From: Amycolatopsis thailandensis
GTDB taxonomy: Bacteria; Actinomycetota; Actinomycetes; Mycobacteriales; Pseudonocardiaceae
DNA length: 64,000 bases
Direction of reading: 5' to 3'
Assembly: GCF_002234405.1 (NCBI RefSeq)
Contig: NZ_NMQT01000022.1
Span: 27,153-91,152 of the forward strand
Under the pieces are notes generated by a model, which ran no database searches, was not told where the DNA came from, and was given only the letters and a program-made list of their open reading frames with translations. Each line of letters begins with the position of its first letter. Position 1 is the stretch's first letter. Below are positions 32,429 through 41,550 of this stretch, in pieces. A program made the translations under genes and the position numbers.

Positions 32429-32953
32429 ATGACCACCTTCAGCGAGATGACCGGTGACTACCGGCTGGACATCGCCAGGACGACGCTCGGCTTCGTCGCG
32501 CGGCACACCATGTCCAGCCGGGTGGCAGGTCACTTCGACGAGTTCGAAGGCAGTGTCCGCCTCGACGGCGGTGAACCGTCGCAGTCCAGCGTCCGGTTCA
32601 CCGTGAAGGCCGCGAGCATCGACACCGGGAACGCGCGGCGTGACGATCAGCTGCGCGGGGCGTTCCTCGACGCGGAGGCCCACCCGGCCATCACCTTCGC
32701 CTCGACCGGGATCCGGCACCTCGGTGGCACTCGGTTCGAGGTCGCCGGGGACCTGACCGTCCGGGGCGTCACCAACCCTGTTCGCGGCATCGTCGTCGAA
32801 CTGGTCGACATCGCCGCGAACAGGGTGGCTTTCGCGGGCAGCGTCACGATCGATCGCCATCGGTGGGGAGTGAACCAGAACTTCGCGACCAGGCTCATGG
32901 TCAGCTCGAAGGTGACCTTGCGGTTCTCCGTCGAAGTGACGGCCGGCCGGTAG
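32429..32953 (+). CDS. YceI family protein
   Basis: The 174-aa protein begins at ATG 32429 after TAGGAG and has the YceI lipocalin-like pattern: YRLDIARTTLGFVARHTMSS, FEGSVRLDG, then GDLTVRGVTNPVRGIVVELV. These eight-stranded barrels bind polyisoprenoid-type lipids. No signal peptide is present, as in cytoplasmic actinobacterial members. It is separated from the aromatic operon by 84 bases and is likely a separate unit. Confidence 0.9.
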   Translation: MTTFSEMTGDYRLDIARTTLGFVARHTMSSRVAGHFDEFEGSVRLDGGEPSQSSVRFTVKAASIDTGNARRDDQLRGAFLDAEAHPAITFASTGIRHLGGTRFEVAGDLTVRGVTNPVRGIVVELVDIAANRVAFAGSVTIDRHRWGVNQNFATRLMVSSKVTLRFSVEVTAGR

Positions 32954-32971
32954 GGACCCGGCCGGTCGACG

Positions 32972-33391
32972 TCACGTCGCCGGGTACGAGATCATCCGGT
33001 CTTCGACGAACCCGGTGAAGGTCAAGGGTTTCCCGGTCATGTCCCAGTCGTCCCTGTCGTTTTAGGCGATCCGCCAGGTGTCCGGTCGGAACAGCCGATA
33101 GGACACCTTTGTGAGGTATCCGGTGTACTCGTCCGCGAAGATCCTCAGGAGCTGCTCGTTGTTCCGCTTGGTGGTCGCCAGCTCGCCGACGCTCTGCCCC
33201 GGGTTGTCCACCTCGATGCTGTCGCGAAAGGCACCTGACGGGAATCGAGTCAGCAATTCCTTGGAGTCGCCGGGGAGCGGAGTACCCAGTTCACGTTCGA
33301 CGGTCTCCCAGTCGAGTTCCGGACGGAACTCCCCGGCCCGCCAGCCGACGAGGCGGGCAACCTCGTCGGCGTGGGGCTGGCGTGGTGTGTT
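32972..33391 (-). pseudogene. Decayed SMI1/KNR4-like gene
   Basis: A reverse reading frame gives EVARLVGWRAGEFRPELDWE, TVERELGTPLPGDSKELLTR and FADEYTGYLTKVSYRLF, matching the SMI1/KNR4 domain (Trp-x-x-hydrophobic, ELGTPLP.D.KEL). It has no start: the frame opens after the TAG overlapping the transporter stop and contains only TTG/CTG codons. A TAA (33062-33064) interrupts it, and the same frame then continues coherently (DDWDMTGKPLTFTGFVEDRM) to a TGA at 32972. It is a nonfunctional remnant. SMI1/KNR4 proteins include immunity proteins of contact-dependent toxins. Confidence 0.6.
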
Positions 33392-33392
33392 G

Positions 33393-34949
33393 TCACGTCG
33401 TGGATGCTAGCGAAGCAGGCTTCGATGCCGGAGCCGTTTTCTTTTCGGCAGTGGGCAGCGTCGCGAACAGCACGACCGCCCCGAGGAGTGCGATGACCCC
33501 GATCCAGCCCGCGCCGACGTGCATCGCGTGGATGAACGCGTCATCGGCGGCGTGGGCAAGGGCGGGCTGGTGGACGGCGGTGGCCACGTGGCGGGCCTGT
33601 TCGGCGGAGACGAGCGCCTGATCCCGCACCGGGCCGGGCAGAGCTTCCAGCGAAGGTTCGATCGCGCGCCGGTACATGATCGACATGATCGTTCCGCCCA
33701 CCGCGATTCCGATGACACCGCCGGTTTGCCGCACGGTGTTGGTGACGGCCGAACCCGCACCGGCCTGCTCCAACGGCAGGGTGCTGATCAACGTGGCCGT
33801 GACGGGGCCGATCACCATGCCGATCGAGAGACCCTGGATCAACAACAAGATCTCGATCAGGACGAGGGGAGTTTGCAACCCGAGGAACCCGTACCCGCCC
33901 ATGGTCAGCGCGGCCACGATCAGCGCCGGCACGGTGACCAGCCTCAGTGACAGCCGGCGAACCAGGCGCGTGGCGAGGGGCGCGCCCGCGAGCGCGCCGA
34001 GCGCGGTCGGGATGTTGGCCAGCCCCGCCTTCATCGGCGAAAACCCGAGCGCGCCTTGCAGGTAGAACGCGTTGTAGAAGGTAATGGCTGCCACGCCGAA
34101 GAGCAGCAATCCGAGGGCCATATTGCCGCCGCCGAAGGCGCGTTGCGCGAGCAGCCGCGGATCGAAGCCCGGCATCTCGACACGCAGTTCGACGAGTACG
34201 AAAACGGCCAGCAGAACCAGGCCGGTGACGATCGGCGCCCAGACATCGGTACGGCTCCACGCGGCCACCTGTCCCGCCCGGATCAGCCCGTAGGCCAACG
34301 CCACCAGTCCGCCGAACGACAGCAACATTCCGGCGGGATCCAGCGGCCGTCGGGCGGGACTGCGGAAATTCGGGACCAGCACGGCGAGCCCGGCCAGTGC
34401 CAGGGCCGCGACCGGGACGTTGATCAGAAAGACCGAGCCCCAGTGGAAATGGTCGAGCAGGAACCCCGCCAGCACCGGGCCGGCCGCCATTCCGACACCG
34501 GCCGACGTCGAGAAGACGCCGATCGCGGCGGCCCGCGCGGGACCGGTGAAGGTCCACATGAGGATGGCCAGCATGGCGGGGGTGGTCAGCGCGCTGCCGA
34601 CCCCCATCACAGCCCGGGCCGCGATCAGCTGGCCCGCGTCGCTCGCGTATGCCGCCCACAGCGAAGAACCGGCGAAGACCACCAGCCCACCGGAGAACAC
34701 GGTCCGGTGACCGAAGCGATCGCCCAGCGCGCCCGCGGTGAACATCAGGGTGGCGAAGGTCAGCGTGTACGACCCCGTCGCCCATTGCAGTTCGCCGGGA
34801 TCGGCCCCCAGCCCGCGGATCGGGTCCGCGAGGGTCTCCAGCGTGGTACTCAGAACGGTGTTGTCCAGCCAAATCAACAGCGAACACAGCATGAGAACGG
34901 CAAGAATCGATTGCTGACGGAATTTGGGCAACGGTGGAGTCGAGGTCAT
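33393..34949 (-). CDS. MFS multidrug transporter, DHA2 (EmrB/QacA) type
   Basis: The 518-aa protein, started at ATG 34947-34949, has about 14 membrane segments. Motif A (GALGDRFGHRTVFSGGLVVF) and the antiporter motif C region (VGMAAGPVLAGFLLDHFHWG) identify the DHA2 drug:H+ antiporter family. The N-terminal helix has LIWLDNTVLSTTLETLADPI, the usual D in TM1. It would export drugs or its own metabolites. An upstream in-frame start at 35039 has no ribosome site. The 280 bases upstream hold the promoter; I saw no operator there. Confidence 0.9.
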   Translation of the reverse strand: MTSTPPLPKFRQQSILAVLMLCSLLIWLDNTVLSTTLETLADPIRGLGADPGELQWATGSYTLTFATLMFTAGALGDRFGHRTVFSGGLVVFAGSSLWAAYASDAGQLIAARAVMGVGSALTTPAMLAILMWTFTGPARAAAIGVFSTSAGVGMAAGPVLAGFLLDHFHWGSVFLINVPVAALALAGLAVLVPNFRSPARRPLDPAGMLLSFGGLVALAYGLIRAGQVAAWSRTDVWAPIVTGLVLLAVFVLVELRVEMPGFDPRLLAQRAFGGGNMALGLLLFGVAAITFYNAFYLQGALGFSPMKAGLANIPTALGALAGAPLATRLVRRLSLRLVTVPALIVAALTMGGYGFLGLQTPLVLIEILLLIQGLSIGMVIGPVTATLISTLPLEQAGAGSAVTNTVRQTGGVIGIAVGGTIMSIMYRRAIEPSLEALPGPVRDQALVSAEQARHVATAVHQPALAHAADDAFIHAMHVGAGWIGVIALLGAVVLFATLPTAEKKTAPASKPASLASTT

Positions 34950-35231
34950 GAACACCTTCGGATATCGATCAGCGAGAACCTGAGCGAATGGACCGTAAGC
35001 AAACTCCACGGTGCTGTCAAGCTTGGTGTTTCTCGTCAAAATTGTTGTGGTGGAAAGAAATGTATGCCCTCATCCGGATTTGCGTGCTGAATGATTCTGT
35101 GCCCTCGGCCTATTTTCTGATTCGCGGAAATCGGCGAGTTCGGAGGGTTGCGGCGGGGAGGTTTTCCTGCCTTCCGCCGGTGCGCGACACCTGAAGACGG
35201 CGAGCGCGCGACCGGCTCGACCCACGCGGCC

Positions 35232-36242
35232 TCAGTCGATGAGGACGTTCTTGTAGAAGAGGTTCGCGTAGCGGTTGATGTTCCCGATGCTGCTGCGCGA
35301 ACCGAAACCCATGTACAACCGGGTCTCCCCGGCCAGGCTCCGGTAGATTCCGAGGCCTTCCGGCTCGCGGTACACGAGCGACTTCCCCGCCTTGGTCAGC
35401 GCGCGGCTCTTCACCTTTCCGGTGTTCATGTCGATGCACGTGACGTAGGAGTTGATGTCGGCCGGGTTCTCGTGGCCCTCGCCGTCCAATGTGTACAGAT
35501 ACTGGCCGTAGATCGTGTAGCCCTGGAACGTCACCTGCTTGTCGGAAAGCGCGGGCTGCGGGAAATGTGCGAGTGGTGTGCTGAAGTCGCCGGCGGCGGC
35601 GGACGCGAGGGAAAAGACGCTGATGGTCATCTTGCCGTTTTCCTTGCGGCGCACCGCGATCCGCTTGTTGATCGGATCGGTGGCGCAGGTGATCGTGTCG
35701 CTGCCGGTGAGGAACTTCTTCACCGACGGCGTGCCGCCGTTGACGAACTTGAACCTGGCCAGCGCCGTCCCGCGACCGTCGCCGGTGGGTCCGTTCGAGT
35801 CGCATTCCATCCAGATGTAGGAGTCGGTGCCCACCGGTTCGACACCGATCGACACACCGTGCCCGGCGTTGTTGAGATGCATCGAGCCCTGGATCTCGCC
35901 GGAAAAGTTGACCTGGGTGACGCAGAGGTCGTCCCCGGTCCCGCCGTTGCGGGCGTTCACGATGAAGATGCGCACGTTCTGGTTGTCGAAGGCGAAGCCC
36001 TGCATCACGTGGTGCGACTCGTGCAGGAGCTTGCTGCGGAACTCGTCGTAGGACGGCTCGGTGAGGTCGAAGCGCTTGGACGTCGGCATCGCGGTGATCG
36101 CGGCCGAAGCCGGTCCGGCGAACACGGCGCCGGCGCCGAGCAGTGCCGTCGTCGCGACGAGGCCGCCACCGGTACGCAGCAGGGAACGTCGGGAGAACGT
36201 GGAGCCGGTGACTCCCGGCTGCATCCGCTCAGGCATGGGCAC
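35232..36242 (-). CDS. Tat-secreted TagC/P68-receptor-binding-like propeller protein
   Basis: The 336-aa product has a twin-arginine signal (FSRRSLLRTGGGLVATTALL ... GPASA). A beta-propeller-like domain follows (LLHESHHVMQGFAFDNQNVR, GHGVSIGVEPVGTDSYIWME, YTIYGQYLYTLDGEGH, ending RANLFYKN-like RYANLFYKNVLID). The pattern matches actinobacterial proteins annotated as phage baseplate or teichoic-acid biosynthesis protein C, with the P68 RBP/TagC-like propeller. It is probably exported folded and binds a cell-wall polymer. Enzymatic activity is unproven. Direct repeats lie just upstream. Confidence 0.75.
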   Translation of the reverse strand: MPMPERMQPGVTGSTFSRRSLLRTGGGLVATTALLGAGAVFAGPASAAITAMPTSKRFDLTEPSYDEFRSKLLHESHHVMQGFAFDNQNVRIFIVNARNGGTGDDLCVTQVNFSGEIQGSMHLNNAGHGVSIGVEPVGTDSYIWMECDSNGPTGDGRGTALARFKFVNGGTPSVKKFLTGSDTITCATDPINKRIAVRRKENGKMTISVFSLASAAAGDFSTPLAHFPQPALSDKQVTFQGYTIYGQYLYTLDGEGHENPADINSYVTCIDMNTGKVKSRALTKAGKSLVYREPEGLGIYRSLAGETRLYMGFGSRSSIGNINRYANLFYKNVLID

Positions 36243-36286
36243 TCACCTTCGTCGAGTTTCGCGGTCCGATCGAAGGTTCTTCAAGC

Positions 36287-36305
36287 TCGTACAAGATTCG
36301 TACAA
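36287..36305 (-). promoter_or_regulatory. 11-base-spaced TTGTACGA direct repeats upstream of the TagC-like gene
   Basis: On the reverse strand TTGTACGA occurs twice with start points exactly 11 bases apart, and a weak third half-site may follow. That spacing is typical for OmpR/PhoP-type winged-helix regulators, which bind tandem sites on one DNA face. The site is 45-63 bases upstream of the TagC-like start. Confidence 0.45.
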
Positions 36306-36484
36306 AACGGCCGCCGATCCGGCCCGGTCCGTAACGGGCGTTCCCGCCGCGCGGTTGACGGTCGCGGTCGTCTTGCCCGGCGCGACAAGGTCATGTCACC
36401 CGCCCGCGCCCAGAACCTGCGAAGTGGGGTCGTCACGTGGATCATGAAAGGTGTTCCCTCCGCCGCAGCCTCGAAGGGGTCGTG

Positions 36485-38224
36485 ATGGCCAAGCCCAATG
36501 TCGCCGAGCAGTTCGTTCAAGTCCTGGTGCAAGCCGGGGTGGAACGGATCTACGGCGTGGTCGGTGACAGTCTGAACCCGGTCGTCGACGCGATCCGCCG
36601 CACCCCGGGTATCGAGTGGGTGCACGTGCGCAACGAGGAGGCGGGCGCGTTCGCCGCGGCCGCCGAGGCCCAGCTGACCGGACGGCTCGCGGTGTGCGCG
36701 GGCAGCTGCGGGCCGGGCAACACGCACCTGGTGCAGGGGCTGTACGACGCGAACCGCACCGGCGCGCCGGTACTCGCGCTCGCCTCGCACATCCCGTCCG
36801 GCCAGATCGGCACCGGGTTCTTCCAGGAGACCCACCCGGAACGGCTGTTCGTCGATTGCAGTGGCTACTGCGAGCAGATCAGCGGGCCCGACCAGATGCC
36901 CCGGGTGCTGCGGATCGCCATGCAACACGCGCTGGCCCGAGGCGAGGTGTCGGTGCTGGTGCTGCCGGGCGACGTCGCGCAGCTGGAGGCCACTTCGCCC
37001 ACCGGGAACGGGGCGCCGGTCGCCGGCCACGGGACGGTCGTGCCGCCCGAGCCTCAGGTCGCCCGGCTCGCCGAGCTGATCAACGAAGCCGAAACCGTCA
37101 CCCTGTTCGCCGGTGCCGGGGTGCGCGGCGCGCACGCCGAGGTGATGGAGCTCGCCGGGGCCGTCCAGGCACCGGTCGGCCACAGCCTGCGTGGCAAGGA
37201 GTGGATCCAGTACGACAATCCGTACGACGTCGGCATGAGCGGGCTGCTCGGCTACGGCGCCTGCTACCGGGCCATGCACGACGCGGATTTGCTCCTCTTG
37301 CTGGGCACCGATTTTCCGTACGACTCCTTCCTGCCCCAGGCCCGGACCGTGCAGATCGACCACGACGCGACCCGGCTGGGCAGGCGCACCCCCTTGGAAC
37401 TGGCCGTGCACGGCGACGTGCGGGAGACCCTGCGGGCCGTGCTGCCACTTCTCCGGCGCAAGACCGACAGGGCCTTTCTGGACCGCATGCTGCGCGACCA
37501 CTGCAAATCCCTGGAACACGTCGTCGACGCCTACACCCGCAACGTCGAACGGCACATCCCCATCCATCCCGAGTTCGCCGCCGACCTGCTCGACGAACTC
37601 GCCGCCGACGACGCGATCTTCACCGTGGACACCGGCATGTGCAACGTCTGGGCCGCCCGGTACCTCACGCCCAACGGGCGGCGGCGGGTCATCGGTTCGT
37701 TCCTGCACGGCACGATGGCCAACGCCCTGCCGCACGCCATCGGCGCGCAGTTCGCCTACCCGGGACGACAGGTCGTCTCGATGTCCGGCGACGGGGGACT
37801 GGGCATGCTGCTCGGCGAACTGCTCACCGTCGCCCTGCACGAGCTGCCGGTCAAGATCGTGACGTTCAACAACTCCTCGCTGGGCATGGTCAAGCTGGAG
37901 ATGCTGGTCGACGGCCTGCCCGACTATCAGACCGACCACCGGCAGGTCGATTTCGCCGCCATCGCGCGCGGCGCCGGCCTGCGCTCGGAGCGGGTGACCG
38001 ATCCGACGCGGCTGCGCGCCGCCCTCGAGGAAGCGCTGAGCCACGACGGTCCCGCGCTGGTGGACGTCGTGACGGACCCGAACGCGCTGTCCGTCCCGCC
38101 GCACATCACCGCCGGTCAGCTCGGTGGATTCGCGCTGGCCGCGAGCAAGGTCGTCCTCGAAGGCGGTGTCGGCCGGATGATCGACCTCGCCCGCGCCAAC
38201 CTCCGCAACATCCCCCGGCCATAA
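36485..38224 (+). CDS. Thiamine-pyrophosphate enzyme, pyruvate dehydrogenase (quinone)/PoxB-like
   Basis: The 579-aa protein has the three-domain layout of the TPP-dependent decarboxylase family. The N-terminal domain carries the catalytic glutamate in HVRNEEAGAFAAAAEAQLTG, the centre is an FAD/nucleotide-like domain, and the C-terminal domain has the TPP motif GDGGLGMLLGELLTV ending NNSSLG. It resembles PoxB, which decarboxylates pyruvate to acetate with electrons to quinones, and the C-terminal segment (ANLRNIPRP) is consistent with a membrane-interaction tail. A hairpin follows its stop. Confidence 0.88.
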   Translation: MAKPNVAEQFVQVLVQAGVERIYGVVGDSLNPVVDAIRRTPGIEWVHVRNEEAGAFAAAAEAQLTGRLAVCAGSCGPGNTHLVQGLYDANRTGAPVLALASHIPSGQIGTGFFQETHPERLFVDCSGYCEQISGPDQMPRVLRIAMQHALARGEVSVLVLPGDVAQLEATSPTGNGAPVAGHGTVVPPEPQVARLAELINEAETVTLFAGAGVRGAHAEVMELAGAVQAPVGHSLRGKEWIQYDNPYDVGMSGLLGYGACYRAMHDADLLLLLGTDFPYDSFLPQARTVQIDHDATRLGRRTPLELAVHGDVRETLRAVLPLLRRKTDRAFLDRMLRDHCKSLEHVVDAYTRNVERHIPIHPEFAADLLDELAADDAIFTVDTGMCNVWAARYLTPNGRRRVIGSFLHGTMANALPHAIGAQFAYPGRQVVSMSGDGGLGMLLGELLTVALHELPVKIVTFNNSSLGMVKLEMLVDGLPDYQTDHRQVDFAAIARGAGLRSERVTDPTRLRAALEEALSHDGPALVDVVTDPNALSVPPHITAGQLGGFALAASKVVLEGGVGRMIDLARANLRNIPRP

Positions 38225-38232
38225 CGGGTGCG

Positions 38233-38274
38233 GACCGTGGTGCCGGGCGGAGCCGGCCACTCGGCACCACGGTC
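38233..38274. terminator. Bidirectional hairpin between PoxB-like gene and the SH3 fragment
   Basis: GACCGTGGTGCCG (38233-38245) and CGGCACCACGGTC (38262-38274) pair perfectly around 16 bases. The genes on both sides run toward it. Confidence 0.7.
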
Positions 38275-38279
38275 GCAGC

Positions 38280-38555
38280 TCAGCACTTCTTCGTGGAGCC
38301 GCCGTCGTCGAGGTACTTGTCGGAGAACCAGCCTTCATGCTGCGTGCCCGCGACGCGTCCCCAGGTCCAGGTGCTCACGCCGCCGACCGACTCGCCGGAA
38401 GTCCAGCAGTGGTAGTAGATCAGCGTGCCCCTGGCGGCTTGCCCCAGTGCGGTGCAGTTGTTTTGCGGGCCGGTCCGATAGCGCAGGACCGTCGTCGTCC
38501 GACCCGAAGCGGAGTCCTTGTTCGAATGCGGGTGACTACAGTCCAAGGTCCGGAC
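38280..38555 (-). pseudogene. Secreted SH3-like protein, 5' end missing
   Basis: The reverse frame gives CSHPHSNKDSASGRTTTVLR, YRTGPQNNCTALGQAARG and TWGRVAGTQHEGWFSDKYLD ending GGSTKKC. This is the body of a small secreted bacterial SH3-type protein of actinobacteria. The expected signal peptide is absent; upstream the frame only mirrors a forward frame on the other strand. The gene appears to have lost its 5' end by recombination. Confidence 0.55.
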
Positions 38556-38577
38556 CGGGCCGGTCTGAGCCGACCTG

Positions 38578-38778
38578 ATGTCGGAACGACTGCGGCGGTT
38601 CTTGCTGGATCGGCTGGACGAGGTGCGTCTCGAGGCGTTGGAGTCACGGGTGGAGGTTGATCTCGCGCTGGACGATCGTCGCAGGTCGCTCGCTTGGCGG
38701 CCCTGGGCCGACGGGGCCCGGCCGGACCCCGGGTGTCCACTGTGGACGCTTGTTGCCGACCGGGTATCCGATTTGTGA
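38578..38778 (+). pseudogene. BTAD-like fragment of a SARP-type regulator
   Basis: A 66-codon frame contains FLLDRLDEVRLEALESRVEV and DLALDDRRR, resembling a helix of the bacterial transcriptional activation domain (BTAD) seen in SARP/AfsR regulators, and then runs out. No ribosome site and no DNA-binding domain are present, so it is probably a gene fragment. Confidence 0.35.
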
Positions 38779-38805
38779 CTGAATGGTCGACCCACGCAGA
38801 ACGTC

Positions 38806-39036
38806 CTAGTCGTCCGGTCCGCGCATGGTCAGGACGACCCGGAGCACGTGTTCGACCGCGGCGGGGAACACCGCCCCGCGTAGTTCGCCGCGGCTGGCCA
38901 GAGTGTGCCCGGCGAAGTCCAGCATCCGGTCTTCGCCGAGACGCCGCACTGTCAGCGTGGCCACCTCTTCGAGGTCGAGGCCCGGATGGTCGATACGGGT
39001 CATCGCGAACTCGATGAGCAGTTGTTCGTCCGTCAC
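38806..39036 (-). CDS. Small hypothetical protein, 76 aa
   Basis: The start is the GTG at 39034-39036 with GGAGGTGGTGGA directly ahead. The product is soluble with two helices likely (DEQLLIEFAMTRIDHPGLDL and FPAAVEHVLRVVLTMRGPDD). No family is recognised. It lies divergent to the first PucR gene, 165 bases away. Confidence 0.6.
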   Translation of the reverse strand: MTDEQLLIEFAMTRIDHPGLDLEEVATLTVRRLGEDRMLDFAGHTLASRGELRGAVFPAAVEHVLRVVLTMRGPDD

Positions 39037-39200
39037 TCCACCACCTCCGCGTCCCTCAAGCCTACGTCGGACGAACCCGGCCGACCCGGGGTATCCCGGC
39101 ATTTCGGACGCCACAACATTTCCCCAACATTTTCGAGTGGGTCGCCGTCCAGAATGCGTTCCGCGACAAGAAGCCGCGGTACTCGGGGTCGGGGGACGGG

Positions 39201-40349
39201 ATGGGTGACTTTTTCGCCGGTTGGCGTGACCGTGTCGACGCGAACAGCAGACGTGCGGTCGACCTCTACGTGCGGGAGCTGGCGGAGTTCCGCCGGATCG
39301 CGATAGCACCGAAAGCGCGGGCCGCGATGCTGGACTTCGCCGTGTTCCTCCGGCGGCGCACGATCGCGCTGGTCGCCGAGGGCCTGCCGTTCACGGACGC
39401 AGACCTGTCCTTCATCGCCGGGGTCGGGCGGGAGCGCGCCGCAAGCGGGGTCTCGTTCGCCGCGCAACGTGACGTGCTGCGGCTGCACCACTCGCTGATG
39501 TTGCGGGAGATGGACGAGACCGCCGGCCGGGACGATCTCGACGACGTGATGCGCACGCTCGCCTGGTGGCCGGCGCAGGGCCTGGCCGCACCTGCCGCGT
39601 ACACCCGTGGCTATCTCTTCGGACAGGGCACGGTCCTGTCCGAAGTCGACCGCGTGCGGCAGCTGACGAGCCTGGTGGTCGCCGACGACCCCGCGGCGGC
39701 CGAGCTGGCCGGGATCCTGGCCGTAACCGTGCCCGACCGGCCCTTGGTCGTCGTCTGCCGGATGCCGGCCGGGCCGCCGGTGCCGGACGGCCGGACCCGG
39801 ACGGAAGTGTCGGCGCACCTGCTGTCCCGGCAGCGGACACCACTGCGCTGGGAAGAGCCGGGGGAGTTCGTGGCGGTGGTCGCCGACGCGGCGGCCGCCG
39901 AGCGGATGGTTCGGGACTTCGTGGAGAGCACGGGGCTTCCGGCCGCGGCAGGGGCGAGCCAAGCGGCAAGAAACGGGCTGGCGGTGGCGTTCGCCAGTGC
40001 CCGGGAGATCAGCCGGGCGGCGCCGGTCCGCACTGCACCGGTGACCGTGCACCACCTGACCGATCTCTTCGCCGAGGTCGGGGCGGCCCGCCTGCCTCCG
40101 GTGGACGGCTGGTTGCGTGAGGTGTCCGGCCTGCTCGCCACCGGCCCGCGGTTGGTCGGCACCCTGGACGCCCTGTACCGCAACGACATGAGCCGGTCGC
40201 GGACGGCGGCGTCGCTGGACATCCACCCGAGGACCCTGGACTACCGGCTGCGCCGGGTGCGCGACCTCACCGGCCTCGATCCGGTGTCCGTACGCGGCGT
40301 CCGGATCCTGAGCGCGGTGGTGAACCGGGCGCTGACCGGTCCGCTATGA
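39201..40349 (+). CDS. PucR-type helix-turn-helix regulator (copy 1)
   Basis: The 382-aa protein has a long N-terminal helical sensor part, a central variable domain (RPLVVVCRMPAGPPVPDGRT), and a C-terminal PucR HTH (HTH_30): LVGTLDALYRNDMSRSRTAA, SLDIHPRTLDYRLRRVRDLT. Proteins of this group activate or repress purine, sugar-acid or secondary-metabolism genes. It overlaps the next gene by ATGA. The residues around the start have no strong ribosome site, so the start is not certain. Confidence 0.85.
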   Translation: MGDFFAGWRDRVDANSRRAVDLYVRELAEFRRIAIAPKARAAMLDFAVFLRRRTIALVAEGLPFTDADLSFIAGVGRERAASGVSFAAQRDVLRLHHSLMLREMDETAGRDDLDDVMRTLAWWPAQGLAAPAAYTRGYLFGQGTVLSEVDRVRQLTSLVVADDPAAAELAGILAVTVPDRPLVVVCRMPAGPPVPDGRTRTEVSAHLLSRQRTPLRWEEPGEFVAVVADAAAAERMVRDFVESTGLPAAAGASQAARNGLAVAFASAREISRAAPVRTAPVTVHHLTDLFAEVGAARLPPVDGWLREVSGLLATGPRLVGTLDALYRNDMSRSRTAASLDIHPRTLDYRLRRVRDLTGLDPVSVRGVRILSAVVNRALTGPL

Positions 40350-41482
40350 GCGATCTGTTGCGGCAGCTGAGAAGCCGGGCGCCCGCCAACGCCCGGCGAG
40401 TCGTCGACCTGTGCGTGGAAGAGCTCCCGGAGTACGCGGCTGCCGCCCGGGATTCACGCGAACACCAGGAAATGCTCGACTTCGCGGTGTTCACCCGGAC
40501 GCGGACGGTGGAACTGGGCGCCGAGGACAGTCCGCTGACCACCGACGACCTCGCCGTGGTCGAGTCCATGGGCCGACGCCGAGGCGAGGAGGGCATGTCG
40601 TTCGAGACGGTGCGCCGTCTGCTCACCCTGCACACCACCGCGACACTCCGGGAGATCGGGGAGGCGTCCGGCCCCCGCGATCTGGACGCCGGGATGCGGT
40701 TGCTCGGCTGGCTGGGCCCGCAGGTGGCGGCGGCCCAACGGGCCTACACCCTCGGCTACACCACCGGTGCCCGGAGACACCTTCCGGTCGTGGCGCGCGT
40801 GCGCCAGTTCGCCGAGCTGGCGCTGAAGGACGACCCTGGCGCACCGGCGTTCGCGGACTCCTGTGGCCTCCGCCTGCCTGAACGCTATCTCGTGACGGTG
40901 GTTCGAACGGCGATCCCGCCCGCCATCCCGGACGACCTCGTGCACGCGGCGTGGGATCGCCACGGGATCCCGGCCACGTGGCGCGAACCGGACGAGTTCA
41001 TCGCGCTCGTCCCGGCCGACCGGCGACAAGCGGCGAACGCCCTGATCCGGGAGGTCGCCGAGATCGCCGGGCAGCCATGTTCCGTCGGCGCCGCCACCGG
41101 TCCATCCGGGACACTCGGCGAAACGCTCTCGCTCGCCGAGCGGATCAGCAGAGTGACACCGGCCGAACAGTCGCCGGACCATCTCTACACCGTCACCGAC
41201 ACGCTGCTGGAGCTGAGCGCGGCGGAACTACCGGAGATCGGCCGGTGGTTGCACGACCTCGCCCGGCTGATCGCCGGCGGCCCCGACTTGGTCGGCACGC
41301 TGAGTGCCTTTTACCGCAACGACATGAGCCGGTCGCGGACAGCGGCGTCGCTGAACATCCACCCGCGGACCCTGGACTTCCGGTTACGCCGGACCCGGGA
41401 ACTGACCGGGATCGACCCCGCCACCACGCACGGCATCCGGGTGCTCAGCACCGTCGTTTCGCGCGCTGTCGCCGGGATGTGA
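40346..41482 (+). CDS. PucR-type helix-turn-helix regulator (copy 2)
   Basis: The 378-aa protein has the same architecture and length as its upstream neighbour and shares long motifs with it (DFAVFTRTRTVELGAE near the N-terminus and YRNDMSRSRTAASLNIHPRT at the C-terminus). The pair is translationally coupled. Two paralogues may form a heteromeric regulator or have diverged in effector. No catabolic target gene is adjacent. Confidence 0.87.
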   Translation: MSDLLRQLRSRAPANARRVVDLCVEELPEYAAAARDSREHQEMLDFAVFTRTRTVELGAEDSPLTTDDLAVVESMGRRRGEEGMSFETVRRLLTLHTTATLREIGEASGPRDLDAGMRLLGWLGPQVAAAQRAYTLGYTTGARRHLPVVARVRQFAELALKDDPGAPAFADSCGLRLPERYLVTVVRTAIPPAIPDDLVHAAWDRHGIPATWREPDEFIALVPADRRQAANALIREVAEIAGQPCSVGAATGPSGTLGETLSLAERISRVTPAEQSPDHLYTVTDTLLELSAAELPEIGRWLHDLARLIAGGPDLVGTLSAFYRNDMSRSRTAASLNIHPRTLDFRLRRTRELTGIDPATTHGIRVLSTVVSRAVAGM

Positions 41483-41484
41483 GT

Positions 41485-41518
41485 GGCGGGCGACCCGGAT
41501 TTCTCCGGGTCGCCCGCC
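41485..41518. terminator. 14-bp perfect hairpin after the PucR pair
   Basis: GGCGGGCGACCCGG (41485-41498) and CCGGGTCGCCCGCC (41505-41518) with a 6-base ATTTCT loop. It starts 2 bases after the copy-2 stop and lies before the convergent hydrolase, so it likely serves both. Confidence 0.8.
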
Positions 41519-41550
41519 GAATCGGGCCGCAGGTGCCCGACGTGGTGCGA

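Noticed and set aside
36281..38338. Reverse 685-codon frame
   Set aside because: It is the antisense of the PoxB-like gene, with low-complexity Arg/Gly/His composition.
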